The translations under genes and the position numbers were made by a program. DNA of 64,000 nt, from NCBI GenBank assembly GCA_029959085.1, contig JARWIR010000024.1, forward strand, positions 15,426,296-15,490,295, read 5' to 3'. Within the stretch, counting starts at the first letter, position 1, and each line of letters starts with the position of its first letter. This document shows positions 33,181-45,714 of this stretch, one piece after another. This DNA comes from Nemophila menziesii. Lineage: Eukaryota > Streptophyta > Magnoliopsida > Boraginales > Hydrophyllaceae. The notes under the pieces are model-generated. The model was not told where the DNA came from, ran no database searches, and worked only from the letters and a program-made list of their open reading frames with translations.

Positions 33181-35693
33181 TATATATTAATTTTTAATCA
33201 GATTTTTATTATTAGTTCTCTCTCACAAAACTCACAACCCTCCTCCTCTCTCTATTTCTGCCGAACATCTTCTTTTCTTAATCCGGCGAGCACCGCCACT
33301 GTTACTCCGGCGAGCTCAACCATTTGTACAGCTCCCTGGTGTCACAAATTGAAGAGAAGCCACGACAAGAAGATAAGGAAGCGCCTGCTCGCCGTTCGTG
33401 GAGACCAGCACCGCCAGATTTGAACAGAGACCAGCGCCGCCGTTCGTTTATTCCAGTACGTCTTTCCGTTCGTGAAGACTAATCTTTTGAGAAAGAAGAT
33501 TGGCCAAGCCCATATAGCACCTTCCTCATATTCATAAATCATATCCTTTATCTGAATTCTTATTTACCGTTATTTGATTTCATTTATTCTCTAATACACA
33601 ACAGTCAAAGCATAGCCGTTAGACTATTCATTCGATTTTCAGTCTTTACCAATATCACAAAATTAAACAAGTAACAAGTCACGAGTAGCAAGAATCTTCA
33701 TCTCAAATTCAAGGTACAACACCCATTTTTTATACAATAATATTGCTTTTTAATTAGATTATTGACAATCAATTAACGTTTTCAATACATGAGCTAGTTC
33801 TATTATAGGGTTTAAACATTTCTTTTTAGATCAGTAGTGAGGTTTTTTTTAGATCGGTAGTGATGTTGTATTTAGATTATTGAGAATCTTATTATTGTCT
33901 GTTACAGTAGATGGAGATTTCTTAGAGAGAAGAAAAGGAAAGAATGATCGGCATCATCAGCAATTAATGGAAGAAGCAAAAAAATTATAAAAAGAATAAA
34001 AATTAAGAAGAAGAAGGTACATTTTCACAACAGGGATGCAAATTAATTGCTTTTTTATGTTTCAATTTCGAATTTGTGTTGTTTTTGGGGCTTGTAAGTT
34101 TGATTAAAGCTTAGTACATGGTACTCGAAGTAAATCTTTTCCACACATAAACAATATTCACCAAGATTTACTATGAGTAAAATTATAATTTAGGATCCCC
34201 ATCCAACGCCAACAGTCCATGTTCTCATACCACAAGACCAAACTCTAAAGTCCACACATACATTAATTCTTTATTAAGAATTGTGCAATTGGGGACCAAT
34301 TTGGTTTTTCGCAACAACTTAGATATTAGGTTTCAAAGTACATTTTCATAATAGCATGAACCAATGTTGCACTTAACCATGAGTTTTATATGAAACTTTT
34401 AAAAGATACTCTACTATGATTTCTGAATTGATGGATTCCAAAAAAGAATGTCTTGACAATTTCAAACATAACTCATAAATATGTGTAATTAGGGTAAATT
34501 AGGATATGATGGCAAAGAGTGGGAGAAGAACTAATTATGGTTGTTCATGCAATTAACTCTAGTGAGAGCATTGGCGTAATTGTTTGATGAACAGAGGGCA
34601 AAGGGAATTGAGAGGAAAGAAAAGTAGGTGCACATTTTATAAGTATGTTTTTTTCTTATTTATATACTAAATTGTGCTAGCTCACTTTTTAAAGTGAGTT
34701 GACAACTTTCCTCATGTATTCCTTATATGTCTATATGTGTGTGTGTGTGTTTGTGTGTGTATATGTATATATATATATATCCAGAAAAAATATTAAGCAA
34801 ACACATTCATAGGATACTAAGGAAAAATTACGGTGAACATGAAAAGGATTTATTTATATAAATTTTTAATATGATAGTTAAAAAAATAAAGAATTACTTA
34901 ATGAAAATACAAGTGTACAAAATAGTTGACCAGTTTTGAATTCAACAAAAAAATATCATGGATGACATTATGCTAATGTGACCCTCTTTCTTATTGAAGC
35001 TAATGATCCAGACAAATTATATAATTCATGGACCGAGAAACATAAATCCCATGCAACATTTAGCTCCCCTACCTCTGCCACCACCAGCGAGATTTACCAA
35101 CGAAGCACGAGCGTCAAACCACTAGTTTTTCCATCTTCATTGACAAAGCATAAGTTTTTATCCACGAGCTTGGCCATCTTCATCTAAAAATAATATATGG
35201 ACTAAATATCTCATATATACATAATATTTTATCTATTTGAACTTGATTCTAGAATGTGAAGCTTTAAAAGAGACAAGAAACAATAAAAATAATGAAAAGA
35301 AAGAGAACAAAGGCATACATGTGACATCAAAGAGGCCAACTTCACTAAGGGGAATCCCTAGGGTACACAAATAAGTAACATTAAATTGTCTAAAAGAAAC
35401 ATGATATTTTACTTTCTAAATTAAAGAAAATTTACCCACCAAATTCAAATTGTTTGTTAACTATATATATCTTGTTAAAAATTCTAGTTAGTCTTTAGAT
35501 ATCAAAAGAAACTTTTAAACATTACTATATATAAAAGGCTATTACCTGGGGTAAGTAAAATTTTGTTATGTTGCTATTTGAGGTGAAACTGATAGGTATT
35601 TAGTAAGTATTTCTTGTATTTTTTTCTAGGAGACAACTACATGCCATGAAATAACAAAGAGGCTCGTCATTCCTTATACACAGGGTGTTAGAG

Positions 35694-35695
<2 letters not shown>
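33181..35695. other. Mostly unassigned AT-rich DNA
   Basis: The first part (to about 33500) is likely the interior of the truncated Mutator-like element. A TG/TA microsatellite lies at 34735-34780. The short frames (for example 34978-35187) are not recognisable. Confidence 0.3.
34735..34780. repeat. (TG)n(TA)n microsatellite
   Basis: TGTGTGTGTGTGTTTGTGTG followed by TATATGTATATATATATAT. Confidence 0.9.

Positions 35696-35786
<91 letters not shown>
35696..35786. repeat. (GA)n microsatellite, 91 bp
   Basis: Uninterrupted GA dinucleotides over 91 bp. The two Ser/Leu-repeat frames on the minus strand come from it and are not genes. Confidence 0.98.
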
Positions 35787-35788
<2 letters not shown>

Positions 35789-37683
35789 CCTGGGTAGTAT
35801 CAATTGCGGAAGCTATTCGAATTAGGAGATCAACTACAAGTCTACACCATGTATCACCTTCTGAAGGGACGATCATGGGAACAAATTTGACAATGAGAAG
35901 AATTTTAAGGAAAGCAAGTAATGAAGAAGAAAAGCCCAAGCCAAATGAAGAAAGCCCAGATAAGAACAATATAGATTCAAGGAGTTGATGATTGCATATT
36001 TGTTTCTTGGATATTTATTTTGTATAAATATGTGGTTGTAAGAACTTATTTTGTTGAAGACTTTCGCGCAATGAATCTGCAAAGATGTAAAAATTTAGTG
36101 GATCTTTTGGTTGGTAAAGACTTTAGTGCAGACATATAGTATTTTTTTTGTAAGTTTGTGATATTTGTATTTGACTATTAGATTTGTGAAACTCAATGTA
36201 ATGACAATATTATCTTATCCTATCTACCTATTTGTTGTGAACACTGATTCTCTTGTCTATGTTTTATTATTTCTACATCATCTTTTTTATTAACCTTCCC
36301 ATCTAGATCAACAAGTTACCTACTTTATCGTATACCTTACAAGTGGAAATAAACTATCCATTGATCATTGTTGAGACCATAAAACATGATCAACAACACA
36401 AATTTCATTTCCATTACAACTAGGAGAATAACTTTCACAACTAGGATAACAGCTTACACAATCATCAATACATCACACAAATCATTATTCCATCACATCA
36501 GAGGAGATACAACACAAATACTGAACAAGAACAGAAAAAACACGCAAATACATTTTGAGATCATGTTAACTCGTGTTACATTAGTCAACTTAAGTCTTAG
36601 AAGTTGCATCTCATCCTCATCCATCTTCAACTTCCTGGACTCGCAATTCCAAAGCATTCAAGAGACTTTTTTAATTTATCCAAATCAACAGTCATTTACT
36701 TTACCTCTCCATTAATGATAACCATTTCCTCATCGTGTTTATTGGCTTTTCGAAAAACTCAGGAATAATCTTAACACTTTTCTCACGCTCGTTTCAGTAA
36801 GTGAATCAAAGAACTTGTAATCTTATTCACTACCCAAATACATACACCTATAATACCTCGTACATGGATTCAAATTTGACCAAAAAATATGAAGACTTGT
36901 TAATTTCCCACACCTTTAATATGGATTCGATCGAGTAATTGACCATAAAAAATCACTGCCGCTATCCCTATTCCGTGAATAACTAGTTCGTGTGTATTTA
37001 GGATTCGACAAAATGGGGAGTATTGAAGTTTAGAAGAACTTCTTGTACATTACCTTGAAGGAATGAGTTTCTTATTTAGGGTTGTGATTTGATTTCTTTT
37101 TGCTGGAATTCTTTCGCTTTTCAAGGGTTTGTGATTTTGATTTTTTTTTCTTTTAATTGACGGGTATTAGTAGTCTTAGTGTGTTGTCAAATGCAACTAT
37201 TTCTCTTTCCTAAAGGAATTTTTTGTTGTTGAATAATTTAAAACATATTAAAATAATTAAAAAATGAATAAACAGTGCACATGCCAACTTGACGGACGAA
37301 TTGCATAGAATCCAACCACATGGGTTATACTGGCATAAATTTCGTACAAGGTTCAAAGAGGCACATTTTAGAAAGTAGGGGGTAAACTGTTAGTCGCGTA
37401 ATAGTACATGGATGTACAGGTGTATTTATACTCTATTTTTTGCCAAAATAGAAAATTATAGTGCAATTTAATAATATAATTTTGGGCACTATAGTGCAAT
37501 TGGTGTAATTAGTACAAAATATAAGGACCTATAATGTATTTCTTTACCAAATACAATAACTTTTAGTATAGTTGACTAAAAGTCATGGTTCGGTCCGTGT
37601 TAATAATCATGAACTAACGTAAATTGATTATAAATTTACATTTAACAATCTTCATTTATTTATTATTGGTGATTATATTGTTG
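35787..37683. other. Unassigned sequence, no gene recognised
   Basis: No element termini or domain found. The largest frame (36386-36715, 109 codons, Thr/Ile/Asn-rich) has low-complexity composition and no similarity I recognise. Confidence 0.3.
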
Positions 37684-38589
37684 CGAGAATCAATAACACG
37701 ACCGCTGTGGTGGTCGCTAGTATTCTTAAATATGGTCGCTAGAGGTTTAAATGATATATAGCGACTATTAATGGTCGCTAAATGGTAGTCATTGTTGGTT
37801 GTTCTTTAGAGGTACCGTTTTACCAAGAGGCTAACATAGTGGTCGCTAAATGTGCTACCTCTACCGAACACCTACGCCCTCACTAAACTTAATGACCTTT
37901 ATCGACCAAAATTTTGTCGCCAATTCTTGTGTCCCTTTGGCAACTGCAAATGATCGCTAAAGGGTATGAATCCAAAATTGTAGAAAATGTTTACTCCCAA
38001 AATGGACCTGCGAGAATTCAAAGAATACTATTCAATTGAATAATATTCTTTATATGATTTCCATACCTCGGGTAACTAGCCAAACATTTTCTATAAATTT
38101 AGACAATTACCTTATTTAAGTAAAAGCCTGCTAATTTGAACATATCGGGTTATCTATTGAAACATACAAATAAAATCAAGTGTAACACAAAACAATTATC
38201 TTATCTAACTTGAACTAAGCAGTAAGTCTGTGACATCTGTGAGGTGCAATATAAACCAATAATCAACATACATGCGACGCTGACCTATGTATTGCATACT
38301 AATCCTGCACTGATAAACAATTTGATGCTTCTTTTTCAAGAAACTTTAGAAATGCAATTGGGGACCAGAAAGGGTATGTTAGTGTCATGAAATAAAATAT
38401 AGTGAACTTCAAGTTCGTATCCCCCCCTATAATAATTGTAAGGTATATGTTCCAAACAGGGCCTACAAATACCTAGTATGTGATATGGGAGATGTATCGC
38501 AAACCTCTCGATAAGTGCTTGTCTATTGGCGATTCTCGTGTGAGTATTTACGGACCTTGGTGTATATGTCATCTAAGTGTATGAAATAA

Positions 38590-39330
38590 AATTATATTGA
38601 TCGCTTTATTAAGCCCCTATATTAATATTTGTATGTCAATTGCACTATGAAGTCCTATATTAGATATCTTTATATTAGTTACAATATTAAGCCTCTATAT
38701 TATTATTATTATTATTATTTATTTTTATATTAATTACACTATTAAACCCTTTCAATATTATATTTGTATAAAATTAACTAATAAACTTGTATACTATTAT
38801 ATTTATATTAATTGCACCATTAAATCTATCTAGTATCATATTTATATCAAATTCTCTATTAAACTTCTATACTATAATTTTACATTAATTACATTTTTAA
38901 GTCTTATATTTAATATTTAATTGCACTATTAAGCCACTATATTATTATTTTTATATTAATTGCACTATGAACTCTCTTTAGTATTATATTTATATGAATT
39001 TGCACGCTATAGTATTATTCTTTTTTTAATAAATGCACTATTTATAGATATTTTTATGTTAATTACAATATTAAGTCATCATAGTAGTTTAAAATAAAAT
39101 CTTAAATCCTTATTTTATTAAATAATTTTTATTACACTTAAATTTGTTAATTGCACTATGTTATCCTTTTAGTATTTAATTTACTAATTATAAATTTAGT
39201 TACACTTTCTAATCTCTAATGATTGCATTAAATAAGTCCCTAAGAATATAATTGCACTAACGCAATCCTAAAAAAATTCTTTTACTCTAATTCAAAATTA
39301 GCTATATTAATGAAATTACAATATATAATT
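38590..39330. repeat. Degenerate tandem repeat in CACTA-3
   Basis: A unit of about 55-60 bp based on TTAATTGCACTATTAAGCC and TATATTATTATTTTTATA repeats with many changes. It occupies the interior, as the intron minisatellites do in CACTA-1 and -2. Confidence 0.7.
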
Positions 39331-39424
39331 AGCCATCAAAATAACCTAAATACATAATATTTATCTAATTAAACCATATATAATAAAATAACAAATACAG
39401 ATACACAATATAATTAAACATTCT

Positions 39425-39428
<4 letters not shown>

Positions 39429-39505
<77 letters not shown>
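39429..39505. repeat. (AT)n microsatellite, 77 bp
   Basis: Pure AT dinucleotides. Confidence 0.97.
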
Positions 39506-39509
<4 letters not shown>

Positions 39510-39974
39510 GGGTATCGGTAGAGTTTGGGAGACGACGAAGATAGAGTTGGAGGGGGTAGGAAAGGGGTTGGAGGGATAAACGAATGTAAGACAAAAGAAA
39601 GCCTTCCGAACTACTTTATAAAATGTTTAAAATCTCTATCGACCGTTAATACGGTCGCTCGTAATTAAACTTTTTTGTTATTTGAAAATCATCTAGCGAC
39701 CGTCTGGGTGATCGTTAAATGTTGGATTATAAAACGTCGAAATAGAAAATTCGAATAGTGAAAATTATCGTTAGTCAAATATTATTGAGCACTTTTACCA
39801 ACCATGCTAGTGGTCAGTAAAAAAAAAAAATCGATAGCTAGAACACTAACTTTCAATAAAATTTTTAAATGTTCGACAAAGATTTGGCAATCGAAAATGG
39901 TTGCCAATGTTTTTCTCTTCCGACTATGGTCGTCAAATGTTTTGCCACTAGAAATCCAAACTCTAGTAGTGTTA

Positions 39975-40669
39975 ATAATTAAGGAGGTTATTTTTTTACC
40001 TTGAAATCCCATAGGAGTAACTCCGTTGATCGATTAGGAATCCTCCCGACAGTAACACAAAATATAATTCTTAGATTATCACGAAGTGAATGTACAATTA
40101 ATTGTGTTCATAACTAGCATATTTGGCTTTTCGAATTGAAAAGAGTTGTTGACAAAAAAAGAAAAGAAAAAAGGAGTTGCTTAGTCTGTTGAGCACATTT
40201 AGCTTTACGCTATAAAATTTGAAATAAGCTTATAAGCTTATATCCTTAAATAGTGCATAACCAACATTATACTTAAGCTTATCTTAGCTACTCGAGTGGA
40301 ATTGTTTGACTTCAGCATCCACATTCTTTTAGAGACCTTTCATTGCAACATCAAACATGCATGATATTAATTTTTGATCAATGACTTTTATATATTAGAT
40401 TACTTTGAGAGTCAAACGATTTCTTTTGAAAAATAAAAAAACGATTTCTCAAATTTCTTTATACAGACCCTTGGTTTAGTACGGAAAGACATTTTGACAT
40501 CACTGTATCTTTTATGTATCTTTTACCAGATTAGGAATTGGTTAACCTTATAATCGACGATTGTAGAAGGAAAAACCCGACCCAAAAAAAAAGACCCTTG
40601 GTTTTACGAATTGTATATATGGATTAAATCAATATTTGTAAAAAAGAAACAAAAGCAGTTCGTAAAATT
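39975..40669. other. AT-rich spacer, nothing recognised
   Basis: No terminus or coding sequence identified between CACTA-3 and CACTA-2. Confidence 0.3.
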
Positions 40670-40689
40670 TTACACTAGCGACGATATCG

Positions 40690-40930
40690 ACGATATCTTT
40701 AGCGAGGACCCGCGAGTCCTCGCTAAAGATATGACCTTTTACGAGGACATAGTCGTCGCCTATAAGTTGCGCCCTTTTTACGCGAGCGAAAATAATAAAA
40801 AAAGAAAGTATCCGTTGCGTGTCCTCGCTAAAGGGTTATATCTCTAGCAACGACATGTAAGTCATCGCTAGAGGTGGTATTTTGCAACGACTTTGTGTGT
40901 CTTTTGCGAGGATTTGATGTCCTCGTTAAA
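40690..40930. repeat. CACTA-2 left subterminal repeat array
   Basis: CTTTAGCGAGGAC, GTCCTCGCTAAAG, ACGAGGACATAGTCGTCG, GTCCTCGCTAAAGGG, TTTTGCGAGGAT and relatives in alternating orientation. Confidence 0.8.
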
Positions 40931-41379
40931 CCGTATTGAATACAGCAACTTGGCAGTTGACCATTAATGCGTAAATAAACCCCAAAAAACTCAAAAAAAA
41001 CCCAACATTTTTCCAATTTTTTTGCCTAATACACAAAAAAAATTCCGGATCCATCAATAATGAAACTTCTTTGATTCTTCTAGCTCTTTTGGGTCCCATT
41101 TTCAAGCAATTTTTTCATCACTTTGTCCACAAAATAGGTATTTGCTAATCCTTTTTTTTATTTGTTTAAATTGTATAATTGTTGTTATATATTGTATTAT
41201 ATAAGTGCAATTAGTAGTGTTCAATGTTTTATATGTGTTATATTGTTAATTTTTTGTTATATGATAATTATTCTTGAATTTTGTGTTATAATTTTAATTT
41301 GGTTATTGAGTTATAATAATATTAGGTGATGTTTTATTAATGAAAAATTAATGTATGGATCTTTGTGAATTATTTAGAT

Positions 41380-42130
41380 CTTTTTAGAACTATATTTATA
41401 ACTGATTATGATTGTAGGGACTATAATGACAATGTAATAAACTTTAGGGGTTTTTTTTTTATAATTTTTAAAAACTTTAGTAGCCTTAGTGGATTTTATA
41501 TAAACTTTAGGGGTAAAAATGATATTTTATTAAACTTTAGGTGCCTTAGTGACTTTTTCATAAAATTTAGTGGTTAAAGTAAAATTTTAATAAACTTTAG
41601 GCGCCTTATTGTATTATTTAAACGTTAGGGGTAAAAATGACATTTTAATAAACTATAGGTGCCTCAGTGTAATTTTTAAAAATTGTATAGGTCTTAGAGG
41701 GATTTTTATATACTTTATGGGTAAAAGTGAAATTTTAATCAACTTTAGGTGTCTTATTGACTTTTTTTATATATTGTTAGGGTATAAGTGAAATTCTACT
41801 AAACTTTATATGCCTTATTAATATTTAATAAACTTTAGAGGTAAAAGTGACATTTTAACAAAATCTAGTTGTCTTAGTATAATTCTTAAAAACTTTAGAG
41901 GCCTTAGAGCGATTTTATATAGTTTAGGGGTAAAAGTGAAATTTTATTAAACTTTAGGTGCCTTGGTAATTTTTTCATAAAAATGTAGAGATAAAAGTGA
42001 AATTTTAATAAACTTTAGGTGCCTTATTGTATTAATTAAACTTTAGGAGTAAAAGTGACATTTTAAAGTGACATTTTAATAAACTTTATGTGCCTTAGTG
42101 ACTTTTTCATAAAATAGGGGGATCGAAGTA
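41380..42130. repeat. CACTA-2 intron minisatellite
   Basis: About ten degenerate copies of a 65-75-bp unit: AAACTTTAGGTGCCTTA, then GTGACTTTTTCATAAA, then TTAGGGGTAAAAGTGAAATT. It aligns with the shorter array at 7310-7720 of CACTA-1 and lies at the same place, before the first TNPD coding block. Confidence 0.85.
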
Positions 42131-42212
42131 ATTTTTTATAATCGTATGATCTAAGTAGTATTTAAATTAAGCAATTTTAAATAATAATTAATGCTTTAAT
42201 ATACTTTAGATA

Positions 42213-44674
42213 ATGGACAAGAGTTGAGTTAAATCAAAGAATGAGGTTATGAGGGAATATATCACGGGTATATTACAGTTTATGGAGTTTGAGAGCAACA
42301 AATTGGATCACGCCGGTAAAATGTTTTGTCTGTGTAATCATTGTTTTAATAATCGAAAGTTTACAATTCACGTTGTTCAAGGGCATCTATTTCAGTGCGG
42401 TATTTGGTCATCGTATGAGTATTGGCGAAACATGGGGAACACGTAGTAATTCCCGTGGATGAACTAAATGAAGATAATGTAATGGGTAATGTAATTTATG
42501 ACCTGGGACCCACGTTTGAAACTGGCGGGAATTCTGGTGACACCGAGATGCGTGACGAGAATGTTAATGGAAGTGGTTGTGGGTCTTTCGACGCGTAGTT
42601 CAAGGAAATGGAGACATATTTGTACCCCGGTTGTACTAAGATGAGTTCTTTGGATTTCATAGCAAAGCTAATGCATGTGAAAGTGAAGAAAAGTGGGCGA
42701 ACACCTCTTTTACCAAACTTCTTCATTTGTTGAGTCATGTTTTGCCTGAACCTCATAACTTACTCGATTCTTATGCGGATTGCAATAGAAAATTGAAAAG
42801 TTTGGGCATGGGACACCACGATCGACTTGTGTTTGAATGACTGTGTATTGTGTTATAAAGAGAATGAAAATCTTGAGAAATGTCCTGTTTGTGGAGAATC
42901 AAGGTAGGACCCAAAGAAGGGGAAGAAAATGTCGCATAAGAAGCTGCGTGATTTTCCGATTGCACCTAGGTTACAGAGAATGTATGCTTCGAGGCACACC
43001 GCGAAAGATATGATTTAGCACCATACCGGAAAGAGTACCAACAAAGACGTGTTGTGTCATCCCGTTGATGGTCATATTTGGAAAACATTTGACGAGAAGA
43101 ATCTCGAGTTTGCTAGTGAACCACGTAATGTACGCCAAGGTTTGGGGATCGATGGTTTTTGTCCTTTCTCCATGCAAAACAACTCATACAACATGTGGCC
43201 AGTTATATTGACGATCTACAACTTGCTTCCTTGGTTATGCATGAAAGAATCCACATTTATGCTTACTCTGTTGATACCGGGTCCTCGTTCACCTGGAAAG
43301 GATATGGATGTATTTCTCAGTCTGGCTATAGATGAGTTGGAATCTGGGGTACGGGGATAGTTACATGGGATGCACATATGAAGGAGGAATTGGTAATGAA
43401 GTTTAGTTTGTTGTTCACGACGAATGATTACCCAGCTAGATCGTACACTTCAGGATGGTCGGTTCAAGGCTACTTAGCTTGTCCCGAATGCATGAAATAT
43501 ACTCCTTCTGTGCGGGTTAAGAAGGGAGTTGTTTATTTTGATCACAGACGATGGTTACCTCTGAACCATCATTTTTGGAAAGACGCATCTTCGTATGTTA
43601 AAGCCGATGATAGGGTCCCCCTCGGAAACATAGTCCCACAGATATTCAGACGCAGTTAGATGGGTTACCGATTGTGTTTCTTGGAAAACACAAGGAATTT
43701 GGTGGCAAGATGGCAAAGAGAACTGGGCCTCGTGAGTCGAATTGGAAGAAAAATAGTATATTCTACCTTTTACCGTATTGGTCAGAAAACTTGTTGAAAC
43801 ATATCATCGATGTGATGTATTGTGAGAAGAATGTTTGTGATGCTCTTCTCGGCACAGTTGTTAGTTTAGATGGGAAAATTAAAAAGATAACGTGAAGTCG
43901 AGGAAAGATCTGCAAGCCATGAATATCAGGTCAGATTTGTGGTTAGTTGCCGATTCACGTGGTAAGACCATTCTACCACGTGCAAAGTATACAATGACAA
44001 CAGATAAGCGACGAGATTTTCTAGAGTGGTTGAAGGCGCACAAGTTTCAAGATGGTTTCGCGTCTAGCTTGCGGAACAACGTTCAGAGTGACACGGGGAA
44101 GTTTATCGGTATGAAATCCTATGATTGTCATATTCTGATACAGTTTCTTTTCGTGGCTAGTTTTTCAGGGTTAATCGACAACAAATCCATTAGCGATCCG
44201 ATTATTGGGTTGTGCACCGTTGTCAGAAATGTTTGTAAGAAGAACCTAAGTAAAAAGGAATTGGAGTCCAGAAAGTCTAAGGTTGTCGAGCTTATGTGCA
44301 AGTTGGAGATGATTTTTCCTCCATATTTTTTAATATAATGATCCACCTTGTTGTGCACTTGTACGAGGAAGCTCGACCCTGTTCAGATTCGTTGGATGTA
44401 CCCGTTTGAGAGGTACTTGAAGAAACTAAAAGAATATATTCGGAACTCGGCTAGACCAAAGGGTTCAATCGTTGAGGGATACGCTGTAGAGGAAACTTTG
44501 AATTTTATATCTCAATACCTTCGAGAGGAAAGTACAAAGTTCAAAGACCTGGGAAGATACGGTGAGACGATTACTAAAAGCAAGGAAATATCAATGTTTA
44601 AGAGCCAGCGCAAGCTGATTGGTAAGAAATTTTTTGGATACATAACCTTCAAAGAGAAGGAACACATCGATTGA
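42213..44674 (+). pseudogene. TNPD-like CACTA transposase, near full length, disabled
   Basis: Starts ATG at 42213 with a stop as codon five (MDKS*, TGG to TGA). In order: the transposase-associated domain (LCNHCFNN, VQGHLFQCGIW), linker (42481-42880), Tnp2/Transposase_21 (CPVCGESR at about 42884; LGIDGFCPFSMQNNSYN; IPGPRSPGKDMDVFL; GWSVQGYLACPEC; YCEKNVCDALLGT), and the DUF4218 C-terminal domain (KSYDCHILIQFL; RWMYPFERYLKKLKEYIRN; IVEGYAVEETLNF). It covers the part missing from CACTA-1. Stops at 42223-42227, 43013-43018 and elsewhere, plus shifts near 42610, 43660, 43890 and 44335, rule out a working protein. Confidence 0.93.
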
Positions 44675-44904
44675 TATATCCTTCATAATTGCGACGAGAT
44701 TCAGCACTATATGATATAAGTATTATAATTAAAATCATATTTTAATATTTGCCTCTACCCCCGATAAAAAGATTCTTTTTTTAAATAAGGTGAAACCCAA
44801 AAAAATGGGTGGAGGAGCCGCGAATACGAGCGATCGAACATAAATTGTAAAATAAGCAAACAATTATACTTACAAATTATATTTTAATATTTTATTTATC
44901 GTAC

Positions 44905-45404
44905 ATGACACGCTGAAGGAAATTCTGGAAAACAAAGTTTCAAAGTGGCGATTTATCATGTACACCCCCATTGACGTAGTCATGGAGGTGGAGTGCTTAG
45001 GGTTGGGAGACGGGACCCGCTACTGGGTCCCGGGAGTTGGACACCCACTTTCGAAGAAGAGGACGGCTACTAATGCCTCGGATCCGGTCAGCGAGAGGAT
45101 GCTGAGGGACTACGAGTCGATGATGATCGTGCTAAACGAGTTCCTTGTCGCCATATGCAAGGACCCTATGTCAGACGACCTGTCTCGATCCTCGACCTCC
45201 ACAGCTAGTACCCGACCCGTGAAGGAGGCGGTAGACGCGCGGATGAGTCGGGCCATCTCGTTACTTAATACATGCAGAGCCAAACGTGGATTTGAGACAG
45301 TTGTCCCTCTATCCGACACTACTTCTGGTACTCCTACTGGTACCTCCCGAGCCCGAACCACTTCTTCTGGTCCTTGTACTGCTCCGTTTAGCCCGCCACT
45401 CTAG
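44905..45404 (+). pseudogene. TNPA-like last exon, remnant
   Basis: The frame 44958-45404 (GLGDGTRYWVPGVGHPLSKK, SRSSTSTASTRP, VKEAVDARMSRAISLLNTC) is the counterpart of the last TNPA exon of CACTA-1 (15834-16220). A short piece at 44805-44835 (GGTGGAGGAGCCGCGAATAC) matches the preceding exon near 15625. The earlier TNPA exons and the long intron are gone, so TNPD and the TNPA tail sit about 230 bp apart. An internal deletion is the simplest explanation. Confidence 0.88.
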
Positions 45405-45714
45405 CTTACGGACCAGGGTTATAGTTCCGCTGAAAAAGAAGAAGATGAAGAAAATTTATCTACTCCCTAGTTTGTATTGTTTGACTTTTGGCTTTTAATG
45501 ATGTTTGACTATTTGCTGAGTTTTGACTGTTGATTTTTTATGATGTTTGAATGTTGACTTTGTAATTATCTATTCTCGTTTATTATATAATTCAGTTTTC
45601 GGTTTTATAATATGTTCTCATTCTTTATATAATTCAGGATTATTCTATAAACAATATAAAACTAATTAAAAAAAAAGAAAAACAAAAAATAAACAATTAA
45701 ATAAATTTAAAAAA

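Larger units (their letters stand above)
37684..39971. mobile_element. CACTA-3: decayed non-autonomous CACTA-like element
   Basis: The right end complemented reads CACTACTAGAGTTTGG and is followed by TTA. Both flanks carry repeated TGGTCGCTAAA / CGACCGT words in two orientations (37705-37990 and 39640-39960), the subterminal style of CACTA elements but a different word from CACTA-1/2. The interior is a tandem array and an (AT)n tract, with no coding. I could not find a CACTA left terminus; 37684 is only where the motifs begin. Confidence 0.55.

Noticed and set aside
35600..35969. Ser/Leu-repeat proteins on the minus strand
   Set aside because: Translations of the (GA)n microsatellite.
37494..37503. 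CACTATAGTG as the left end of CACTA-3
   Set aside because: No TTA before it and the following sequence does not match the right terminus or subterminal words.
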